A stretch of DNA of 64,000 bases, from contig JAFYYI010000066.1 in the NCBI GenBank assembly GCA_017557665.1, forward strand, positions 1-64,000, given 5' to 3'. Numbering within the stretch: the stretch's first letter is position 1; each line of letters opens with the position of its first letter. The translations under genes and the position numbers were made by a program. Shown here in pieces: positions 58,707 through 64,000 of this stretch. This DNA is from Muribaculaceae bacterium. GTDB taxonomy: Bacteria; Bacteroidota; Bacteroidia; Bacteroidales; Muribaculaceae. Under the pieces are notes generated by a model. The model was not told where the DNA came from, ran no database searches, and saw only the letters and a program-made list of their open reading frames with translations.

Positions 58707-60038
58707 TTAATTTCCTGGTGTTGTTGGGGCAGCCGAAATCGGCTGCCTAGAGAGGGTGCCATAGGGGGCGGACTCGACGGGAGGCACAGCGCAATGCGCT
58801 GCACTACCTTGACAAGGCTCCAAGGAGGGGACGGACTCAATGGAGGCCTCGGCAGAGTCGTGGCACAGTGAACCGCTAAGAGACGGGGGGACGGAGGAGA
58901 CGGAGGCCTCGGCAGAGTCGTGGCACGGTGAACCGCTAGGGGATGGAGTGGCGCTGACTTGTGGCTGACTTTCTTGCTCCTGTGGTAGTAGGTGGAGGCG
59001 GTGGATCTGTTCGAGGAGGGCGGTGTCGCGTGACTGCTGCTTGATTTCGCGGTGGCGTGCCCTGACCTTGCCGAGGAGGTCTTCGGGGGTGATGTTACCT
59101 GGAGAGGCCGGGTCTTGCCCCTCTACCCGGATGATGTCTTCGACGATTTCGCGCAGCGTTTCGTCATCGATGCCGGTAGCGGGTTTGGCTCCGGGCTTGA
59201 CGGCCTCTTGAGGGAGGTTGTCGGGGCCGATGGTGAAGAGGAACTGTGAGTCACCGGGATTGACGCGCAGGTCGTAGCCGCAGATATGGCGGACGGTGGT
59301 AATCTCGCGGACGGTGGACAGGGAGAAGATGTCGTTGGCGCTGCTGAACAGGTGCTTGCCCAGTTCGCCAGCGGTGCAGGCCTTCTTGCCCGTGTGATTG
59401 TAGCCGATGAAGAGGAAGGCTGTGTCCATGTGGTTGACGCAGTCGCGTATGACGCGGTTGAACTCGTTAGCGAGTCGCACACCACAGTAGGGCATGAAGT
59501 GGTCGATGTCGTCGATGACGACGAGCTTAGGCTTGAGGTTCTTGATGAGGTGCTCGATGTGGCGGTTGAGCCACCAGTGGTCGTCACGCTGCCCACCGAG
59601 GACGTCGAGGCAGAGGTAGTGGAGGTCTTTCTTGCTGCCGGCATGCTGCGCCAGTTCGAGGAAGATGGCTGCGCCGATGTAAGGGCTGTTGAGCGTGTCG
59701 ATCCAGAGGACGCGACAGGTGGGATTGGACGGGCTGGAGGCATCGGCGTCACCGGGAGCCATGACAGGAGTCATGGCACGGGGAACCGTGCCGGTGTCTT
59801 CATTGATGTTGCCGCTGAGGAGCTGGACAGCGAGGTGCTTGGCGAAGTGGTGCGCCCGGCAGCTCTCCTTGCCGGTGAGGTAGGTGACGTGGTGCTGCCG
59901 CAGGTAGGGCTGTCCGTTGATGGTGACGAGGTTGATGCTGTTGAAAGCGCTGAGGTCGGTGTCACAGGTGAACTGGCAGGCTTGCCAGGACTCGTCGCAG
60001 CCTTGAGCGTTGGGCTCGCGATAATAGTTGATTTCCAT
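58707..60038 (-). CDS. AAA-type/RepA-like ATPase with a tail made of repeat DNA
   Basis: The 443-residue protein has an N-terminal region (1 to about 50), a degenerate P-loop (LTGKESCRAHHFAKHLA, about 54-70), and a Walker B (PKLVVIDDIDHFMP, about 168-181) with following sensor-like strands. This is the layout of RecA/AAA_25 ATPases found near mobile DNA. Residues about 75-100 (NEDTGTVPRAMTPVMAPGDAD) look inserted. The last 80 residues are low-complexity repeats (SGSPCHDSAEAS and SGSLCHDSAEAS in 20-residue units). CAAAGGTA at 60082-60089 is its minus-strand -7 box. Not a classical transposase or helicase. Confidence 0.6.
   Translation of the reverse strand: MEINYYREPNAQGCDESWQACQFTCDTDLSAFNSINLVTINGQPYLRQHHVTYLTGKESCRAHHFAKHLAVQLLSGNINEDTGTVPRAMTPVMAPGDADASSPSNPTCRVLWIDTLNSPYIGAAIFLELAQHAGSKKDLHYLCLDVLGGQRDDHWWLNRHIEHLIKNLKPKLVVIDDIDHFMPYCGVRLANEFNRVIRDCVNHMDTAFLFIGYNHTGKKACTAGELGKHLFSSANDIFSLSTVREITTVRHICGYDLRVNPGDSQFLFTIGPDNLPQEAVKPGAKPATGIDDETLREIVEDIIRVEGQDPASPGNITPEDLLGKVRARHREIKQQSRDTALLEQIHRLHLLPQEQESQPQVSATPSPSGSPCHDSAEASVSSVPPSLSGSLCHDSAEASIESVPSLEPCQGSAAHCAVPPVESAPYGTLSRQPISAAPTTPGN
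58788..58940 (+). repeat. Repeat copies B and C inside the AAA-type gene
   Basis: Copy B (58788-58887) matches A with 7 differences in 100. Copy C (58902-58940) repeats the central 39 nt of B at a 60-nt offset, that is 20 codons, so it stays in frame. A further degenerate unit lies at 58756-58787. The stems are decayed in these coding copies (GCCTCGGC/TCGTGGC). Confidence 0.7.
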
Positions 60039-60081
60039 GGTGTTTTTCTTGGTTTAAAAAGTTATACAAAAATCTGTGGTG

Positions 60082-60089
60082 CAAAGGTA
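60082..60089 (-). promoter_or_regulatory. -7 element of the AAA-type ATPase gene
   Basis: TACCTTTG on the minus strand, 43 nt before ATG 60038. Confidence 0.55.
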
Positions 60090-60172
60090 GTGGATTTTGG
60101 GGCCTTTGTCAAGAGGTGGAGGGCGTTTTTTGTGATTTTGCAAGGTTGGACGAGGTTGGGAGAAGGTGCTGT

Positions 60173-60220
60173 AAAAAAAACTAAAGGGCCGGGGCGGTTG
60201 TGCCTCGGTCCTATAGTTTT
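60173..60220 (-). terminator. Terminator of rplS
   Basis: On the minus strand AAAACTATAGGACCGAGGC (60220-60202) pairs with GCCCCGGCCCTTTAGTTTT (60195-60177), followed by a run of T to 60173. The plus-strand side also ends in a T-run. Confidence 0.75.
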
Positions 60221-60240
60221 TATTCAAGATTGGCAGGTGA

Positions 60241-60606
60241 TTATGCCTCTTCCTTCTTGATAATGCGGCGCTCCTTGATGCGAGCCTTCTTACCGGTGAG
60301 ACCACGCAGGTAATACAGCTTGGCGCGACGAACCTTACCATGCTTGTTGATGGTAATGCTGTCGATGAACGGAGACTCGAGCGGGAAAATACGCTCTACA
60401 CCGATGTTGTCACTAATCTTGCGAACGGTGAAACGCTTCTTCTCACCCTCGCCAGTGATCTTAATCACCACACCACGGTACTGCTGGATACGCTCCTTGT
60501 TACCCTCCTTGATGCGGTATGCTACCGTGATTGTGTCACCCGGGAAAAACTGCGGGTGCTGCTTGTTTGTAGCAAATGCTTGTTCAGCAACTTTAATCAA
60601 GTCCAT
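60241..60606 (-). CDS. rplS: 50S ribosomal protein L19
   Basis: The 121-residue protein begins [14 protein letters not shown] and contains [52 protein letters not shown] and the basic C-terminus [19 protein letters not shown]. All are L19 signatures, at the interface of the two ribosomal subunits. The start at 60606 is chosen over 60657, since the promoter TACCTTTG is at 60691-60698 and family members start here. Monocistronic. Confidence 0.96.
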   Translation of the reverse strand: MDLIKVAEQAFATNKQHPQFFPGDTITVAYRIKEGNKERIQQYRGVVIKITGEGEKKRFTVRKISDNIGVERIFPLESPFIDSITINKHGKVRRAKLYYLRGLTGKKARIKERRIIKKEEA

Positions 60607-60690
60607 TGTTATATCATTTAATGCGTTAATAATCACTCCGTAATATACACAAGCCACTCTATTTCTTGTCAGAGATTACGAAAAGCGGTG

Positions 60691-60698
60691 CAAAGGTA
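60691..60698 (-). promoter_or_regulatory. -7 element of rplS
   Basis: TACCTTTG on the minus strand, about 84 nt before the start codon at 60606. Confidence 0.6.
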
Positions 60699-60737
60699 GT
60701 ACAAATTCCTGAACCAGCAATGATTTTTTTGATTTTT

Positions 60738-62528
60738 TTACTCAGCACCACGCTTTGGTGAATTCACAATGATATTGATTAGTTGGATGACATCATTGAT
60801 GTTGATGTCGCCGTCGGCATTGACATCGGCATTGACGCTGTTAAAGCCATCGGGCTCTGTCTCATTCAACATCACATAGATGAGCATGATGGCATCGGAG
60901 ATATTCACGCTCTGGTCATCGTTCACGTCACCACGCAAGCAGGCAAAGGTGTTGTTGTCCAAAAAGGCGATGCGGCGCCTGAGCCAGTCGGACAGGTATT
61001 CAAACTCCTCGTCAAACACGAGGTTGTGATAATCTAATTCGTCGATACCTGACCATCGTTGGCTCTCACGCGCCAGGGCGCCACAAGTCTCAAGGCGCTT
61101 GTAAACAGCCTCATAACGCGCCACCAGGCTGTCAGGCTGCAGGATGGTCTGCCTCAACTGCCAATAGCGTTTAATCACCGACTGCTGGAAGGAGGGCATC
61201 GCCCTCAGTTTGGAGAACAGGCGGCTCTTGGAGAATTTGGTCAAGTTCTCCGGCACATCAGCGAGGTCAACCTCGGGCTGAAGTTCCGGTGCGTGATAGA
61301 AGCCCACCATATCGGAGAAACACTGCCCGGCCGTTGCGTCAAGGTCCCACATGGCCAGGGTGATTTTCTTGTCCACCGAGCTGTCATAACAGGCCAGCAC
61401 CATATTGTTGCAGGCATTGTCGATGGCCATCAACACATTGAGGAACAGGTAGTAATCAACCAACACCGGCACGTCAAAATACTCATCCAACCGCTGTTCA
61501 AACTCCTCGGCAGTGGACCTGCCCACGAACGCCACAGCATTGTAGAGCACAGTGTAGTCAGTTGGATGCACCTCGTCAAAGTCGGGATACTCCACCGAGA
61601 AACAGCCCCAGTCGCTCACATTATTGTTCATCGGGCCACCTACACCGAAAAAGAGGGTCTGATATGTAGTTTCAAAGGCTTTCCACATCTGCCCATGAAA
61701 CTCGACAGCGCTCTGGTCGGTGGGGTTTCCCTGGTCGTCAACGACAGGAACCTCGCCATATTTCTTGAGCTTCATCTGCTTGCGGTCAAGAAACTCGGTG
61801 AAGTTATAGAATCCGTGATACTTGCCGTTCATGAACACCTCCACATGAGAGCCGCGAACACTGGAACGGGCTTTGGGCTCTTTGTCGGCATAGTAGGGCT
61901 TCGTCCCGAAATCGGCCCACAAACCACAAGCGACATGATTGCGGAACCGGATCATGTCCACAGTGCCGGCATCCAGCCGCCAATGGTTGTCGTTGCGGAA
62001 GCCGAAGAACGAGACGTCCATCTTTTCGCCATTGTCATCAATGAATTTCACATGGAAACTGCGCTTGTAGACCCACTGGCCATTGGTCGAGGAACCCGCA
62101 CGCTTGATGCGGGCCCTGTATTGCTTCGAACCCTGACCATCGGGCATGATGATCTCTACCGGGGCGACCACATAATCGTCGCTGAACGTCCCTGTCAAGC
62201 ACAGGATAGGCAAATAGGTGAAATGAATCGACGAGGTCTTCGTCTGGCCGTTAGTTATGAAGGTGAAAGAGTAACTGGCATCAGCGCTAATGAGCGGGAA
62301 AGACACGCTGTCGGTCACTTCATGGCCGTTAATCCGCACCATCGACACCCCGGCATCCAGCACAACGGGCGCTTGATAGGAATCGCCGAAGGCCGACTCG
62401 GGCACGGTCAGCATATAAGTCCCCGTCAGACTGTCATAGACGGGCCTTGTGCCCCCTATCGTCAACTGTGCGGCAACATTTAATGCCGTGACAAGGAGCA
62501 AGGTAACAAACAACAATTCTTTTTTCAT
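60738..62528 (-). CDS. CotH-family kinase with C-terminal dockerin-like repeats
   Basis: The 596-residue protein has a signal peptide (about 1-20) and a CotH-like kinase region (about 120-460), including RRSFHVKF-like (YKRSFHVKFID), GSHVEVFMNGKYHGFYNFTEFLDRKQMKL, and LWDLDATAGQCF. C-terminal dockerin repeats follow (GDVNDDQSVNISDAIMLI, DVNADGDININDVIQLI). CotH proteins phosphorylate secreted substrates. It overlaps the DUF3109 gene by 4 nt and is last in the operon cdaA-DUF3109-cotH, a context unusual for a surface protein. Confidence 0.82.
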   Translation of the reverse strand: MKKELLFVTLLLVTALNVAAQLTIGGTRPVYDSLTGTYMLTVPESAFGDSYQAPVVLDAGVSMVRINGHEVTDSVSFPLISADASYSFTFITNGQTKTSSIHFTYLPILCLTGTFSDDYVVAPVEIIMPDGQGSKQYRARIKRAGSSTNGQWVYKRSFHVKFIDDNGEKMDVSFFGFRNDNHWRLDAGTVDMIRFRNHVACGLWADFGTKPYYADKEPKARSSVRGSHVEVFMNGKYHGFYNFTEFLDRKQMKLKKYGEVPVVDDQGNPTDQSAVEFHGQMWKAFETTYQTLFFGVGGPMNNNVSDWGCFSVEYPDFDEVHPTDYTVLYNAVAFVGRSTAEEFEQRLDEYFDVPVLVDYYLFLNVLMAIDNACNNMVLACYDSSVDKKITLAMWDLDATAGQCFSDMVGFYHAPELQPEVDLADVPENLTKFSKSRLFSKLRAMPSFQQSVIKRYWQLRQTILQPDSLVARYEAVYKRLETCGALARESQRWSGIDELDYHNLVFDEEFEYLSDWLRRRIAFLDNNTFACLRGDVNDDQSVNISDAIMLIYVMLNETEPDGFNSVNADVNADGDININDVIQLINIIVNSPKRGAE

Positions 62529-63106
62529 GTCAGATATTCTTTAATATATAGTTCACAAGATGCCACCAGGGTGTCATACCACTGCTGACCATACCGTTCG
62601 ATCAATGGTTCCTTAAGGAATTGATACAGGCGGATGCCCTCGCGACGACCGAGCACCTCGGCGCACTTGCATATCTTCCAACGGTCAAAATTCACTGCTT
62701 CATAGCCCGGGTACTTCTTGATACGCACGGGATAGAGGTAGCAGGATATGGGTTTGCGCCACTTGATGCGACCCTCGCGGTAGGCCTTCTCAATGGCGCA
62801 GAGGCACATGCCGCCACGCTCATAGGTTGTGAACACGCAATTAGCACCACCCACGAGTTGAGTCACAAGCTCGCCTTCAACATCGACATAGGCGACACCG
62901 CGCTCCTTGATCATTTCTTGGGCCTGTGGCAGCAGGTCATCCCACACCTCGGGCAGGATTTCCTTCAGTTGACGGTATTCCTCTTCGGTCAATGGTGCGC
63001 CCGAGTCTCCCTCGATGCAGCATGCGCCGAGGCAGGTGTCCAGGTCGCAGCAGAAGAAGCGCTCCACCAGGTCCAGACTGACCAATGTCCCGTCGATGTC
63101 AAACAT
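62525..63106 (-). CDS. DUF3109 family cysteine-rich protein
   Basis: The 193-residue protein has the CCDLDTCLGACC cluster (about 16-27), CVFTTYERGGMCLCAIE and KWRKPISCYLYP, a spacing of cysteines that suggests metal or Fe-S binding. DUF3109 proteins are conserved next to other housekeeping genes in Bacteroidetes. Function unknown. ATG 63106 (MFDIDGTLVS) is used, because the longer frame to 63172 would overlap cdaA. It is 28 nt after the cdaA stop and overlaps cotH. Confidence 0.8.
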   Translation of the reverse strand: MFDIDGTLVSLDLVERFFCCDLDTCLGACCIEGDSGAPLTEEEYRQLKEILPEVWDDLLPQAQEMIKERGVAYVDVEGELVTQLVGGANCVFTTYERGGMCLCAIEKAYREGRIKWRKPISCYLYPVRIKKYPGYEAVNFDRWKICKCAEVLGRREGIRLYQFLKEPLIERYGQQWYDTLVASCELYIKEYLT

Positions 63107-63134
63107 AAGGCTATAGTTGTTAGGGGTGAATAAT

Positions 63135-63920
63135 CTATTCTTTCTCGGCGAGGGCCGACAGGGCGTGCTCAAGATCGGTGCTCGACAGATTCAGGTGCAA
63201 TTCGCCCTTGTGGGCATAGGAGATGCGGCCTGTTTCCTCGCTCACGACAATGGCGATGGCGTCGGTGGCCTGGGCGATGCCTTTAGCCGAACGGTGACGC
63301 AGTCCCAGGTAACGCGGAATGTTGGTGTCGTGAGAAACGGGCAGGATGCAGCCTGCACTCTTGATTTTGCTGCCGGCGACAATCAGCGCACCGTCATGCA
63401 AGGGGCTATTCTTGAAAAAGATGTTCTCTATCAGACGGGAATTGATGTCGGCATTAATCATGTCACCCGTACGTTCATAGTCGGTCAGCGGAATGGTCTG
63501 CTGCACGACGATGAGCGCGCCGGTCTTGGTCTTGGACATATTCATGCAGGCATACACGACAGGCATGATCCACTTCTTCGCACCCTCGGTCTCGGTCTTA
63601 CTCTTGAATAGCTTTTCAACGAATTTCAAGCCTCGCCTCGAGCCCAACTCGGTGAGGAACCGCTTGATTTCATCTTGGAAGAGGATCACAAGGATGAACA
63701 AGCCGATGTCGATGAACTTGTCCATGATGGTGCCGATCAGGCGCATGTCGAGCATCTTGTACATCACCACCCAGGCGACGACAAAGGCCAGCACACCGAC
63801 AAAGATGTCGAGCGAACCCGAGTCCTTCATCGTGCGGTAGAGATAGAACAGCAGGGTAGCTACCAACAGGATGTCAAGCAGGTCCTTGATGCTGAAGAGT
63901 GCAAATATTGAACTTCCCAT
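63135..63920 (-). CDS. cdaA: CdaA-type diadenylate cyclase
   Basis: The 261-residue protein has three N-terminal transmembrane helices (about 10-90) and a DAC domain with the catalytic DGA (SPLHDGALIV) and RHRSA (GLRHRSAKG) motifs. It makes cyclic di-AMP from two ATP, a messenger controlling potassium and cell-wall homeostasis. It is followed by DUF3109 and cotH in one operon. The upstream gene is cut by the window end. Confidence 0.92.
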   Translation of the reverse strand: MGSSIFALFSIKDLLDILLVATLLFYLYRTMKDSGSLDIFVGVLAFVVAWVVMYKMLDMRLIGTIMDKFIDIGLFILVILFQDEIKRFLTELGSRRGLKFVEKLFKSKTETEGAKKWIMPVVYACMNMSKTKTGALIVVQQTIPLTDYERTGDMINADINSRLIENIFFKNSPLHDGALIVAGSKIKSAGCILPVSHDTNIPRYLGLRHRSAKGIAQATDAIAIVVSEETGRISYAHKGELHLNLSSTDLEHALSALAEKE

Positions 63921-63928
63921 GTATATCG

Positions 63929-64000
63929 TTATTGTTGTATTGTTGTCAAATTGATGTCACGCGGGCCATTCTCGCGGGTCAGCGTGACGAGTTTCACGGC
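63929..64000 (-). CDS. C-terminal end of an unidentified protein (partial)
   Basis: On the minus strand, 23 codons (ending TRENGPRDINLTTIQQ) run from the window edge to a TAA at 63929-63931, 8 nt before the cdaA start. The gene is probably the first of the cdaA operon. The visible tail is too short to name. Confidence 0.5.
   Translation of the reverse strand, partial: AVKLVTLTRENGPRDINLTTIQQ

Noticed and set aside
58475..58840. 121-codon open frame on the minus strand near the REP-like repeats
   Set aside because: It consists mainly of repeat-derived sequence and partly overlaps the AAA-type gene in another frame.
61059..62483. 474-codon open frame on the plus strand
   Set aside because: Antisense to the CotH gene. 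His/Val-rich shadow translation.

Overview
The window is a Bacteroidales chromosome segment. Almost every promoter that can be recognised carries the Bacteroidetes -7 element TAnnTTTG, Shine-Dalgarno sequences are absent, and the gene content fits the order (RpoD without region 1.1, GH97, C10 peptidase, BspA-like LRR protein, CotH with dockerin-like repeats, DUF4836, DUF4153, DUF5106, DUF3109). A gut Muribaculaceae/Prevotellaceae-type lineage seems likely, but the sequence alone does not fix the genus. About 55 protein genes and one RNase P RNA gene can be supported. No tRNA, rRNA, CRISPR array or intact insertion sequence was recognised.

Region 1 (1-3.2 kb) is accessory: a dockerin-like/FISUMP secreted protein, a duplicated-domain secreted protein, and two relics of a phage-like gene, separated by short hairpin repeats. 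Region 2 (3.3-20.0 kb) is a cobalamin (B12) cluster. A plus-strand corrin-ring operon consists of four genes: a CobJ-CobH fusion, CobL, a CbiG-CobM fusion and a CobK-CbiD fusion. Next come a minus-strand BtuF/BtuC importer pair without its ATPase, a plus-strand nucleotide-loop operon (cobS-cobC-cobU-cobT), and a minus-strand operon cobB (split in two frames)-pduO type adenosyltransferase-cobQ-cobD-cbiB. Together these cover most of the anaerobic route from precorrin-3 to adenosylcobalamin. The cobaltochelatase and the precorrin-2 C20-methyltransferase are not in the window. Several junctions in this cluster consist of heptanucleotide tandem repeats that also supply stop codons.

Region 3 (20.2-33 kb) is accessory: a CPBP-like membrane protein, a P-loop kinase-like protein, a Vat-type xenobiotic acetyltransferase, a 1066-residue C10 peptidase, a GH97 glycosidase, a paralogous pair of secreted proteins flanking an SH3 protein, a DUF805 membrane protein behind a structured leader, and a C1B (bleomycin-hydrolase-like) peptidase. 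The same hairpin repeats seen in region 1 recur at 20-21 kb in opposite orientation, so they bracket the B12 cluster.

Region 4 (33-64 kb) is mostly core or envelope genes: YigZ, a ybaK-aroC-acyl-ACP thioesterase operon, a thioredoxin-like DUF5106 protein, a TPR protein, a META-domain protein, DUF4153, rnpB, folC, an HtrA protease, a ribbon-helix-helix small protein, rpoD, a small outer-membrane barrel, DUF4836, the aguA-aguB putrescine operon, an amphipathic-repeat (LEA-like) protein, a BspA-like LRR/Ig/dockerin protein, an AAA-type ATPase whose tail is built from DNA repeats, rplS, and a cdaA-DUF3109-cotH operon. Convergent gene pairs here are separated by unusually strong, often symmetrical hairpins, including a 44-bp perfect palindrome.
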